IMG/VR virus record: IMGVR_UViG_3300043395_000420
Coordinates: 1-64,000 of that record
DNA: 64,000 nt
Source: a virus
Strand: one strand, 5' to 3'
Part shown: piece by piece, positions 6,739 through 14,766 of the stretch
Position numbering within the stretch: position 1 is the stretch's first letter
Layout: every line of letters begins with the position of its first letter
The notes under the pieces: model-generated
Databases searched by the model: none
Told to the model about the DNA's origin: nothing
What the model saw: only the letters and a program-made list of their open reading frames with translations
Program-made: the position numbers and the translations under genes

Positions 6739-7425
6739 ATGATTAGTAGTAAAGATTTAGGTTCTAGTGAAGGACCATCAGTATCCAAGACAATCAGTCC
6801 TGGTCAACACGTATGCAAGATTAACAAGATTACTCTTGAGAGACCTCCCTTTAATGCAGAGGCAATGAATGTAGTATTACACTTGGAAACAGAACCTATG
6901 GGTGATGACTTTGAGGGTTTCTATATTGATAAAGACAATCCTGAAAAGGGTCGTTATGAGGGTCAAGTTGGTCGTGTTAAAACTTCTGAGTATGCATACT
7001 TAGATGGTACAACTAAAACTGGTATCAAGGTTTCTCGTGATTTAGATATTGTCCGCATAGTAAAGAACATTTGTTCTGCTGCAAAATGTCTAAACTGGTT
7101 GGAAACAAATGACAACAAGTATGAAACTATTGAAGAATATGTTGAAGCATTTAATAGTGATAAACCTTTTGCTGATAGATATGTAAGATTCTGTGTTGGT
7201 GGTAAAGAGTATCTTAATAAGGAAGGTTATATTAACTATGATCTCCATTTAGTTCGTACTCAACGTGGTACATTTAACATGGAGGCAGCAGATGTTGATG
7301 AGAATAGCAGCAAGCTTGTTAAGTATGATGTTAATACTCATATCAAGAAAAAGAAAACTGATGTTGAATCCTTTGGTGGAAACGTAACTACTTCATCTTC
7401 AGTAGGTTCTGATTTTGATTTATAG
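6739..7425 (+). CDS. Single-stranded DNA-binding-like protein with acidic C-terminal tip
   Basis: The 228-aa protein has a beta-rich OB-type central region and ends in a disordered Ser/Thr/Gly linker followed by SVGSDFDL. An acidic-hydrophobic tip like this is the hallmark by which SSB proteins recruit partners. Phage SSB-like proteins of the DUF669/DUF2815 type commonly sit directly after a Sak4-type ATPase, as here. Likely role: coat single-stranded DNA and load the upstream ATPase and downstream primase or polymerase. Primary-sequence similarity to E. coli SSB is not visible, so the call rests on tail, size and neighbourhood. A terminator hairpin follows. Confidence 0.65.
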   Translation: MISSKDLGSSEGPSVSKTISPGQHVCKINKITLERPPFNAEAMNVVLHLETEPMGDDFEGFYIDKDNPEKGRYEGQVGRVKTSEYAYLDGTTKTGIKVSRDLDIVRIVKNICSAAKCLNWLETNDNKYETIEEYVEAFNSDKPFADRYVRFCVGGKEYLNKEGYINYDLHLVRTQRGTFNMEAADVDENSSKLVKYDVNTHIKKKKTDVESFGGNVTTSSSVGSDFDL

Positions 7426-7452
7426 GAAAACAAACCATTAACCGATGTAACA

Positions 7453-7474
7453 GGGGGTGTCATAGCCCCCTTTT
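7453..7474 (+). terminator. Rho-independent terminator after the SSB-like gene
   Basis: GGGGG and CCCCC form a five-pair stem around an eight-base loop (TGTCATAG), followed at once by TTTTACTTTA. The G/C block stands out in AT-rich DNA and lies in the gap between the SSB-like and primase genes. Read-through into primase is likely because only 15 bases separate the hairpin from its start codon. Confidence 0.75.
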
Positions 7475-7489
7475 ACTTTACTAAAACAT

Positions 7490-8482
7490 ATGATAAATTC
7501 TAGTTCTACTATTCTTAATATCAAGGATATTCCTACAGCATGGATATTTGAATACTATGGAAACCTTTCAGAGAAGTTGGTTGGACAAGATGTAAAAATC
7601 AAATCATTGTTTAATCCTAATGAAAGAACTCCTAGTTTCTGCATATATGTTTATAATAACTATTATAGATTTAAAGATTTTTCATCGGGTAAATTCGGTA
7701 CTGCGGAACAATTTGTCCAACAGTTATATGATATATCCTATGGAGAAGCAATAAATAAAATAGTATCTGACTATTCTAAGTTTCTTACTGATGGAAAAAT
7801 TACATCAGATATAGATTCATTTAAGAAACAAGCTAAGTATAAGATTACAAGTTTTACTAAAAGATCCTGGACTATATATGATGCACAATACTGGATGAAA
7901 TATAATATAGGTTCTACAGTATTGGATTATTATAATGTTATACCGGTTAGTAAAATAGTAATGGAAAAGGAAGAGGAGAACGATATAAGTAAACTTGATA
8001 TGACACTGCACATGTCTTACTTATATACAAGAGCTGATGGTACACCTTATCAGTTATACAGTCCTCTATCCACAAGTAAAAAGTTTTTAAAGGTAAAGAA
8101 TTATATACAGGGTACTGATCAATTGAAGTTTGAGAAACCTAATCTTATTATAACCAGTTCTTTAAAAGATATGATGTGTTTATCTACCTTTGGTTTTAAT
8201 GCAGAATTTGTTGCACCTACTAGTGAGACGGCTGTATTACCTAATGGAGTAATCACCATGTACAAAACTAAGTATGATAAGATAGTTACTTTATTTGATA
8301 ATGATGATGCGGGTAAAGCTGCAGCATTAAAGTATGAACTTATATATAATATACCTTCTGTAATACTACCTTTAAGTAAAGATCCATCTGATTCTGTAAA
8401 AGATTATGGTATGGATTATACAAGACAAACTCTTTATCCATTATTAAAAGAAGGAATTAAAAAATATGAGTTGGATTTATAA
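7490..8482 (+). CDS. DnaG-type primase with TOPRIM domain
   Basis: Makes RNA primers at the fork. The N-terminal part (residues 30-85) has the order of a DnaG zinc-binding/CHC2 domain (SLFNPNERTPSFCIYV, YRFKDFSSGKFGTAEQFV), but the zinc cysteines are gone. The C-terminal half is TOPRIM: LIITSSLKDMM near residue 221, TLFDNDDAG with Asp270/272/273, and DPSDSVKDYG near residue 303. The usual catalytic Glu of the first TOPRIM motif (x-E-G-x-x-D) is replaced by Ser, a variation I believe recurs in Bacteroidota phages. The length of 330 aa is short for DnaG and lacks a helicase-binding domain. Confidence 0.8.
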   Translation: MINSSSTILNIKDIPTAWIFEYYGNLSEKLVGQDVKIKSLFNPNERTPSFCIYVYNNYYRFKDFSSGKFGTAEQFVQQLYDISYGEAINKIVSDYSKFLTDGKITSDIDSFKKQAKYKITSFTKRSWTIYDAQYWMKYNIGSTVLDYYNVIPVSKIVMEKEEENDISKLDMTLHMSYLYTRADGTPYQLYSPLSTSKKFLKVKNYIQGTDQLKFEKPNLIITSSLKDMMCLSTFGFNAEFVAPTSETAVLPNGVITMYKTKYDKIVTLFDNDDAGKAAALKYELIYNIPSVILPLSKDPSDSVKDYGMDYTRQTLYPLLKEGIKKYELDL

Positions 8483-8891
8483 AGGTGTAGTATTTACACC
8501 AGACATGATACCTGAAGGTGCTGTCGGATTTGTATATGAGATGACTGCTATAATAGATGGCAAGTCTGTGTCTTACATAGGTAAGAAAAACTTTAACCGG
8601 GTTACTAAAAAGAAACTTGGTAAGAATGCGCCTGTAGATAAGCGTAAAAAGAATTATGTACGTGTTGCTAAACTAGCATATGAGAATTACTATAGTAGTA
8701 ATGCTGTATTGAAAGAAGCACACAAGAAGAAACTTCTGATTAATAGAGACATATTACACATATGTTATTCTAAGACAGAACTTACTTATATGGAAACCAA
8801 ATATCAATTTATTAGAGGAGTACTAGAGTCAGACTTATATCTGAATGGTAATATTCTCGGAAGGTTTTACAAACAAAAACAAAGATTATGA
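8466..8891 (+). CDS. GIY-YIG-like nuclease domain protein, 141 aa
   Basis: The segment from residue 17 (EGAVGFVYEMTAIIDGKSVS, then YIGKKNF) carries the two short strands that define GIY-YIG nucleases, here FVY and YIG, about ten residues apart. A Lys/Arg-rich stretch and ETKYQFIRGVLES follow, where the family's catalytic Glu normally lies (TYMETKYQF). Such small phage proteins may be homing-type or DNA-repair nucleases; the catalytic set is incomplete by eye, so activity is uncertain. It overlaps the primase gene by 17 bases and the next gene by four (ATGA). Confidence 0.6.
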   Translation: MSWIYKGVVFTPDMIPEGAVGFVYEMTAIIDGKSVSYIGKKNFNRVTKKKLGKNAPVDKRKKNYVRVAKLAYENYYSSNAVLKEAHKKKLLINRDILHICYSKTELTYMETKYQFIRGVLESDLYLNGNILGRFYKQKQRL

Positions 8892-9247
8892 ATTTATTTG
8901 ATGATGATTTAGAAAAAGCAGCATTCTTCTCTGGACTAAAAGATTTAGGTGTTGAGAAACTAGTTGCAGACTATAGCGGGTCAGGTGACTCTGGTGCTAT
9001 AGATCATGTATATGCTGAGAATACTGAAGGGGATCATATAGACCTTGGTGATTTTCGTGACCGTGTAGAAGAGTTTATGTATGAAATCTTAAGTACTAAA
9101 TATGACCATGACTGGTACAATAATGAGGGTGGTAATGGTACTGTTTACTTTAATATTAATACTTTAGAGTATGATATTCATGGTTATGTAATGGAAGCTA
9201 GGGAAGCATTTCAAGATGGAATACTTGATATAGATGACATAAACTAA
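8888..9247 (+). CDS. DUF6878-like acidic protein, 119 aa
   Basis: Very acidic small protein. Residues 22-75 (VEKLVADYSGSGDSGAIDHV, EEFMYEILSTKYDHDWYNNE) and 80-95 (GGNGTVYFNINTLEYDIH) match in order the features I associate with DUF6878: a strand ending D-Y-x-G-x-G-D-S-G, then a helix with H/D-x-W-x-N-N-E/D-G, then a G-x-x-x-F-x-x strand. The function of that family is unknown. It is directly followed, after a one-base gap, by a DUF6915-like protein. I recall the two families from mobile elements and phages. No assigned role. Confidence 0.6.
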   Translation: MNLFDDDLEKAAFFSGLKDLGVEKLVADYSGSGDSGAIDHVYAENTEGDHIDLGDFRDRVEEFMYEILSTKYDHDWYNNEGGNGTVYFNINTLEYDIHGYVMEAREAFQDGILDIDDIN

Positions 9248-9248
9248 T

Positions 9249-9596
9249 ATGGCACATCCTTATGATCATGCACGTTCTAGTGCAAAGAAATGGGGAGGAC
9301 ACCCTCAAGAATATATGTTTATACACCAATGGTTTGATGAAACTAAAGCATGGGTTGGTCATTCTGATCACCGTATGTTTAGGCATCATTCAGAAGGTAT
9401 ATTTCAAGCAGAAGAAATCTTTGGTGAGTACTTCACAAACACAGTAGGCAAGAAAGTAATGGTTCGCTATGTAGGTGAACAACATGTAAAAGAGGATTGT
9501 AATAATTACATACCCTCAGCAAAGGAGTGGATACTCGCAATGAAGTCTAATGAACATCCACTATGGATGATTAAAACAATGAAAATAGATGACTAA
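9249..9596 (+). CDS. DUF6915-like protein, 115 aa
   Basis: His- and Trp-rich small protein. The string HPYDHARSSAKKWGGHPQEY at residue 3, then IHQWFDETKAW, HRMFRHHSEGIFQAEEIFG and VRYVGEQHVKEDC match the features I associate with DUF6915. The many His residues (HP, IHQW, HSDHRMFRHH) could bind metal. The function is unknown. It is adjacent to the DUF6878-like gene and overlaps the following gene by eight bases, so the block is co-expressed with replication genes. Confidence 0.65.
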   Translation: MAHPYDHARSSAKKWGGHPQEYMFIHQWFDETKAWVGHSDHRMFRHHSEGIFQAEEIFGEYFTNTVGKKVMVRYVGEQHVKEDCNNYIPSAKEWILAMKSNEHPLWMIKTMKIDD

Positions 9597-10068
9597 AAGT
9601 TTAGATGAGATGATTATTCTCAATGATTCTACGTATGACAGAGTATTGGATATGTTATGTAGTCCTGATAAGGACAATGTACAAGTTGCTGTTAGTATTA
9701 TTGAAGCTGTAGATTTTCAAAAGAATGCTCCGTATATCTTGTTGCTTGCAAAAGATGCAGAAGCAAAACTAAGTAGGGATAATAATCCTTTTAGAACAGA
9801 TATGTTTACTGAAGGAGTTGTTGAAGTTCCATCTAGTTTTAATCATGAGATTAGAACTATGATACAAGCATGTACTAATCAAGCTGATAAGTTAAACTAC
9901 AACGCCATGTATGAAGAACTTACCAGAATAAATACTGATACTGTTGCTATGAACTTCTTCTTAGAAAGATTTGCAGATGCATTAAAGGATCACCTTCTAC
10001 AATGGGGTTTCACATTTGTAAAAAGCATGGACTTAAAACTAGTACCTAAAAATAAAACTAATGAGTAA
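9589..10068 (+). CDS. Hypothetical protein, 159 aa
   Basis: Mostly helical protein that I do not recognise; it has no membrane segment or enzyme motif. It sits between the DUF6915-like gene and the VWA/metallopeptidase-like gene, with overlaps of eight bases on both sides. It is probably co-translated with the VWA/AAA+ pair downstream and might be an adaptor for it. That is position-based inference only. Confidence 0.65.
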   Translation: MTKSLDEMIILNDSTYDRVLDMLCSPDKDNVQVAVSIIEAVDFQKNAPYILLLAKDAEAKLSRDNNPFRTDMFTEGVVEVPSSFNHEIRTMIQACTNQADKLNYNAMYEELTRINTDTVAMNFFLERFADALKDHLLQWGFTFVKSMDLKLVPKNKTNE

Positions 10069-11263
10069 TCAAGACAGTCTAGCAAAGACCAGTAAAGAAC
10101 TTATGTTGAAGGAACCATTCTATGGTTTACTTCTACTAAGTCTTAACAAAGAGTGGTCTAAAAGAGTTCCTACTGCAGGTGTCAGTAAGAATGCTATTAA
10201 TTTCCAACTTACTATTAATGAAGATTTCTGGAATTCTCTTAGTGAGAATCATAAGAGAGGTCTTCTTAAGCATGAGTTATTGCATATTGGTTTCTTCCAT
10301 CTACAATGTCAAGATGAGTTTCCTAATAAGAAACTAGCAAACATCGCTATGGACATTGAGATTAATCAGTACATTGATGAAGATGATTTACCTGAAGGTG
10401 GTTGTACTCTAGAAACATTTGCTCAGTATAACCTACCTCCTAAAGCTGGTTGTAGAGAATACTATAGACTACTACAGGAAGCTGCAGATAAAGAACAGCA
10501 ACAAGGAGGTGGTGGTAAATCTAAACTTGAAAAGATTCTTGATGCTATGTCACAGGGTCTATCTCATGATGAAGATGGAGACCCAGTTCCTGATCATAGT
10601 ACATGGGAAGAGTTTGAAAACATGAGTGAAGCTGAAAAGAAATTACTTCAGAGTCAGTCAGAGTATATCTTAAAAGAAATTGCAGAAGCTGTAGAAAAAT
10701 CTAGGGGTACTATTCCCGGAGAGTTCCAAGGTATTATTGAAAGACTAAGACACATAGAACCTCCCAAGTTTGATTGGCGTAGTTATGTTAGAAGATTTGC
10801 AGGTGGATCTAATGAAGTATTTACCAAGAAACTTAGACGTAAAGACAACAAGAGATTTGAAGAAAACCCTGGTCTCAAGATTAAAAACAAGAGACATCTA
10901 TTAGTTGCTATAGATACTAGTGGTTCTGTAAGTGATAAAGAAGTTAAGGAGTTCCTTAATGAGATTCATCACATACATAAAACTGGTAGTGAGGTAACTA
11001 TACTACAATGTGATACTACTATTAGGAGTATTGAAAAGTTTAAACCTAACCAAGACATCACCTTACATGGTCGTGGAGGTACTGACTTTGATCCTGTCTT
11101 AGAGTATTACAATGAGAACACAAGAAAGTATACGTGTATGTTCTATCTAACAGATGGTGAATGTGACACAACTGTAAAACCAAAAGGTAAAATGTTATGG
11201 GTAATCTCTACCCGTGGAGAAATCAACAAAGGTCTTCCAGGCCCACAAATTAAATTAAACTAA
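10061..11263 (+). CDS. VWA-domain metallopeptidase-like protein (DUF2201 type)
   Basis: Two parts are visible. The N-terminal half has a zinc-protease-like HELLH motif at residues 71-75 (LLKHELLHIGFFHL) and a later MDIEINQYID helix, as in DUF2201 N-terminal putative metallopeptidases. The C-terminal half is a von Willebrand A domain with the MIDAS motif AIDTSGSVSDKE (Asp285, Ser287, Ser289), a later GRGGTDFDPVL and a final YLTDGECDT. The next gene, seven bases on, encodes a MoxR-type AAA+ ATPase. MoxR/VWA pairs (for example RavA-ViaA) act as chaperones or remodelling machines. The target here is unknown, and peptidase activity is not certain from the motif alone. Confidence 0.82.
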   Translation: MSNQDSLAKTSKELMLKEPFYGLLLLSLNKEWSKRVPTAGVSKNAINFQLTINEDFWNSLSENHKRGLLKHELLHIGFFHLQCQDEFPNKKLANIAMDIEINQYIDEDDLPEGGCTLETFAQYNLPPKAGCREYYRLLQEAADKEQQQGGGGKSKLEKILDAMSQGLSHDEDGDPVPDHSTWEEFENMSEAEKKLLQSQSEYILKEIAEAVEKSRGTIPGEFQGIIERLRHIEPPKFDWRSYVRRFAGGSNEVFTKKLRRKDNKRFEENPGLKIKNKRHLLVAIDTSGSVSDKEVKEFLNEIHHIHKTGSEVTILQCDTTIRSIEKFKPNQDITLHGRGGTDFDPVLEYYNENTRKYTCMFYLTDGECDTTVKPKGKMLWVISTRGEINKGLPGPQIKLN

Positions 11264-11270
11264 AAAAGAA

Positions 11271-12455
11271 ATGGCACAAGTAAGTCTAAACACAGATGAG
11301 TTAAAGAACTTTGTTCAACACATTGTAGATAACAACAAGTATATTCAGGAGAATGGTAAAATTCCCGTTGCTGTAAATATTGAGGGTGAAGCAGGTATTG
11401 GTAAGACTAGTACTATCCTGCAGTTTGCTAAGGATAATAACATGCATTTTGTAAAATTATCTTTGAGTCAGCTCGAGGAGTTAGGTGACTTAGTAGGTTT
11501 TCCTATTAAGGAGTTTCAAGTTGTTAAGACTACAGATGATGGACAGAAGGTTACCAAGTGGATACCTGAGAACATTATGCCTATGTATATCCAGCAGAAG
11601 TATGTACCTACTGGGGAAAAGCGTATGACACATGCTCAACCAGAATGGATTCAAGGTAAGGGAGAGAATGGTCTCTTGATTCTTGATGACTATACTCGTG
11701 CAGATGCTAGGTTTATGCAAGCTACTATGGAAATCATTGACCGTCAGGAGTATGTATCATGGAAACTTCCTAAAGGATGGACTGTGTTACTTACTAGTAA
11801 TCCTGATAATGGTGATTACCAAGTAACATCTCTTGACAATGCTCAGAAGACTAGGTTTATTACAGCATATCTAAAGTTTGATATTGACTGTTGGGCTAGA
11901 TGGGCAGAAGAAAATGAGATTGATACTCGTTGTATTAACTTCATGTTGTTACATCCAGAACTAGTTAAAGATAAAACTAATGCTCGTAGTATTACCACAT
12001 TCTTTAACTCTATTTCTAGCTTTGAGAAGTTTGAAGATAGTCTTCCTATGATTCAGATGATTGGTGAAGGTTCTGTAGGTGGTGAGTTTGCTACTATGTT
12101 TACTATGTTCATTAACAACAAGTTAGATAAGTTGATTACACCAAAAGATGTATTGACTAATGCTAGTTGGGAATATGTAAAAGGTCAGCTTAATGGTTGT
12201 ATTGGTATGGCAGGTAACTACCGTGCAGATATTGCTAGCTTGATGACTACTCGTCTTATTAACTATGCAGTACACTATTCTAATGGTAATACTGTAGACC
12301 AAAAGATGATTGACCGTATTACTAATCTTATCACAGAAGATGTGTTTAGTAATGACCTTAAGTATTACATTGTTAAAGGTATACTTAATGGTAACAAACA
12401 GAAGTTTTCCAAGCTCATGCTTAACCCTGAAGTTGTGAAGATGACTGTGAAATAA
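11271..12455 (+). CDS. MoxR-type AAA+ ATPase, partner of the VWA protein
   Basis: AAA+ ATPase of the MoxR/AAA_5 group. Walker A is GEAGIGKTSTI near residues 41-51, Walker B is GLLILDDYTRAD near residue 134, the sensor strand is TVLLTSNPDNGDY, and an arginine-finger-type stretch AQKTRFI follows. A long helical C-terminal part extends to residue 394. MoxR ATPases work with a VWA-domain co-factor, and the gene immediately upstream encodes one with a DUF2201-type N-terminus. Together they could remodel a host complex or assemble a metal-dependent phage enzyme. A GNRA-looped hairpin follows the stop codon. Confidence 0.85.
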   Translation: MAQVSLNTDELKNFVQHIVDNNKYIQENGKIPVAVNIEGEAGIGKTSTILQFAKDNNMHFVKLSLSQLEELGDLVGFPIKEFQVVKTTDDGQKVTKWIPENIMPMYIQQKYVPTGEKRMTHAQPEWIQGKGENGLLILDDYTRADARFMQATMEIIDRQEYVSWKLPKGWTVLLTSNPDNGDYQVTSLDNAQKTRFITAYLKFDIDCWARWAEENEIDTRCINFMLLHPELVKDKTNARSITTFFNSISSFEKFEDSLPMIQMIGEGSVGGEFATMFTMFINNKLDKLITPKDVLTNASWEYVKGQLNGCIGMAGNYRADIASLMTTRLINYAVHYSNGNTVDQKMIDRITNLITEDVFSNDLKYYIVKGILNGNKQKFSKLMLNPEVVKMTVK

Positions 12456-12469
12456 TAATAACTGTTGGT

Positions 12470-12491
12470 GAGCCGGGAGAAATCCCGGTTC
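12470..12491 (+). terminator. GAAA-tetraloop hairpin after the MoxR gene
   Basis: GAGCCGGGA and TCCCGGTTC make a nine-pair stem (one G-U pair) capped by a GAAA tetraloop, the most stable class of RNA loop. No T-run follows (ATTAACATAATC), so it is not a canonical intrinsic terminator. It may block exonucleases or pause polymerase at the operon boundary. Confidence 0.55.
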
Positions 12492-12511
12492 ATTAACATA
12501 ATCTTACAAAC

Positions 12512-13642
12512 ATGGTGACTAAACTAACAGATAAAATATCTGATTCTAGTATCCCCAGTAAATTAAAATTTGTAGAAGAAACTGTAAATTATATTTATCT
12601 ACCTGATATAGATAACTATAGAAGTAAGGTACTAGTTACTGAGTTACATCTAGTTAATAGAGAGTCTTATAACAAACTTGGAAATCTATTAGCAGGTAAT
12701 GACAAGTATACTATTCAAAAGAAAGACAGACTGTTTGTATTCCCCGGATGTACTATTCCCGCATATAAACTTAAAGAGTATGCTAAGAATGCAGGTGCTG
12801 TAATAGTAAAGGATATAGAAAAAGCAACTGTGTATCTAGGTAATACTAGTGGTTTGTTTGAACCCGGGTATGACGAAAGATACCAGCTTCCTGATAAAGC
12901 GCTAGCAGGTGTTATAACAAGTACTACGTTTATTCCCTGTAATGACCATACTAAAGATTTTGTGGCTAGTAAAAACATAACACATATCTTTGATGAAGAA
13001 CCTCATACGAGACTTAGTCATGGAAGGTATCTTATAGGAGGTGCTGTTACTAATCACTTTAGTAAGTACAATTATTGTCCTAATGATCTAATACTAGATA
13101 AGCCTAGTTCTGTTTGTGTAATAACTAATGGAGGTTTAGATCTTATATTTAAAATACTTGCTAACAAGATTCCTGTTGTTTCAGAAGAGCACTTCCTAAA
13201 GTCTCATGGTAAAATGATTCATCTAGATCAAGACTTATATAATAGTTTAGATATGATGTTCAACAGTCCATCTTCGGAAGATCATTTGACAGCATGTAAG
13301 ATTTTATTTAACTGTGATGTTACTGATGAGCCATATCTAATATGGAAACTTTCTAATAAGCATTACTATAAAATAGGTACGTCAGATAACAGAAGAACTA
13401 AAGACTATAAGTTATTTAATTCTCTTAGTAAGTTTGAGGACTATAATGGTATGGATGAGCACGAGTTACTCCCTGATCTTGCTAAGGCAGGTAGACTAAC
13501 TGAAGAAGACTATACCCGTATTGTTAATGACTTATCAGATCATGCCTATAAGTATTGTACAAACTTTGAAGATGAATATCTTAATCAAAGTTTTACATGG
13601 AAGTACACATATGAAGAATACATAAATAAATATTCAAAATGA
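12512..13642 (+). CDS. BRCT-like hypothetical protein, first of a paralogous pair
   Basis: Residues 72-112 read RLFVFPGCTIPAYKLKEYAK, then a short NAG-containing strand, AVIVKDIEKATVYL, in the order of a BRCT fold: strand, G-C/T-x, helix, Gly-rich turn, strand, then 'x-x-T-x-x-V/Y'. BRCT modules bind phosphoproteins or DNA ends in ligases and repair proteins. The next gene (13639-14766) has the same layout at the same position and a related C-terminal block (ILFNCDVTDEPYLIWKLSN against IMANCNYERSIGYIMMLLFN), so the two are paralogues. The true function is unknown. The gene overlaps its paralogue by four bases. Confidence 0.6.
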   Translation: MVTKLTDKISDSSIPSKLKFVEETVNYIYLPDIDNYRSKVLVTELHLVNRESYNKLGNLLAGNDKYTIQKKDRLFVFPGCTIPAYKLKEYAKNAGAVIVKDIEKATVYLGNTSGLFEPGYDERYQLPDKALAGVITSTTFIPCNDHTKDFVASKNITHIFDEEPHTRLSHGRYLIGGAVTNHFSKYNYCPNDLILDKPSSVCVITNGGLDLIFKILANKIPVVSEEHFLKSHGKMIHLDQDLYNSLDMMFNSPSSEDHLTACKILFNCDVTDEPYLIWKLSNKHYYKIGTSDNRRTKDYKLFNSLSKFEDYNGMDEHELLPDLAKAGRLTEEDYTRIVNDLSDHAYKYCTNFEDEYLNQSFTWKYTYEEYINKYSK

Positions 13643-14766
13643 AAATACCATTTAAAACATTAGACTACGCATATGACGTAGATATTGTAGATCATGTTCC
13701 TTATTTAAAGACAAACCCTATTGAGATACTAGATGAAAAAGTTTTTACTGAAGATGGTAATTACTGGGGTATACAAAGAGCTGTAGAAAACTTATACAAA
13801 AGTACATTCTCTAATAAAGAACTAGATCTTAAACCAGGTAATACTATTTACTTTGATAAAGGATGCAAGGTATCTCGTGAGAAACTAAAAGGTTTACTTG
13901 AGAGAACTAACTGTAAAGTAATCCGTGATCATAGTAAAGCTGATATTGTTATTACATCCCTAAGTTCATTTGAGAGTGTATTTAAACGTACAAACTATCA
14001 TAAGTATAATACCTTAAACTATGTAAAACCTTTTAGTCATGATAAAAGATTTAATCACGGTATTCTTATGGAGCAAGATGCTGCAGAAAAGATTAGTGAG
14101 TTGATAAAGAATCATTACCCTAGTTTATTAGGTAAGAGACAGTCTTGGAGTAATATAAAAACTTGGTATGATGTAGGAACTAATAATGTTTTTCTAAAGT
14201 CTGATATCATGTCTAGTATTACTATGCTATATCATGAATCTAAGGGTAATGTATATGATGAATCCGCTATACTTAAACTAATGGGTGAGACAATCATTGA
14301 CTTAGATGGTTACAAAAGTATGTGTAGTATGATGGAATCCTCAGATAAGGGTAACCATAATATTGTAATGACGATCATGGCTAACTGTAACTATGAAAGA
14401 AGTATAGGTTATATTATGATGTTACTCTTTAACTATGGTTACAAGATGTGGGATAATCCTCTTAGAAACAGTGTAGCATTTAAAGGTGTTGTTTCATATG
14501 TAGGTCTTAATGCATACAAGCTTAACTATAACTACGGAAATGTTCTGAAGGTATGTTCTGAGAAAGGTATTCTTACCCAAGATATGATTGATATTATATA
14601 CGCAGAAGGTCTAAATGAAATCGGATATGATGAGCAGCATCTAACTATTACTAGTTATGATTTTAACCCAGAAGTAAAACAAAAACTTTATTCAAGATTA
14701 GAAAATGATAACAGACTTTCAAGCGGAGGAGAAGTTCTACAAGAAGAAGTTCAGCTTCAGTTATAG
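13639..14766 (+). CDS. BRCT-like hypothetical protein, second paralogue
   Basis: Residues 70-108 (TIYFDKGCKVSREKLKGLLE, then NCKVIRDHSKADIVITS) repeat the BRCT-like layout of the upstream gene: strand, GC, helix, short turn, strand, and a final strand. The middle region has Met- and Tyr-rich helices. The pair probably arose by duplication, and similarity is too low for me to align throughout. Neither copy has a catalytic motif that I can see. Its 3' end overlaps the nuclease gene by 62 bases in another frame. Confidence 0.6.
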   Translation: MKIPFKTLDYAYDVDIVDHVPYLKTNPIEILDEKVFTEDGNYWGIQRAVENLYKSTFSNKELDLKPGNTIYFDKGCKVSREKLKGLLERTNCKVIRDHSKADIVITSLSSFESVFKRTNYHKYNTLNYVKPFSHDKRFNHGILMEQDAAEKISELIKNHYPSLLGKRQSWSNIKTWYDVGTNNVFLKSDIMSSITMLYHESKGNVYDESAILKLMGETIIDLDGYKSMCSMMESSDKGNHNIVMTIMANCNYERSIGYIMMLLFNYGYKMWDNPLRNSVAFKGVVSYVGLNAYKLNYNYGNVLKVCSEKGILTQDMIDIIYAEGLNEIGYDEQHLTITSYDFNPEVKQKLYSRLENDNRLSSGGEVLQEEVQLQL

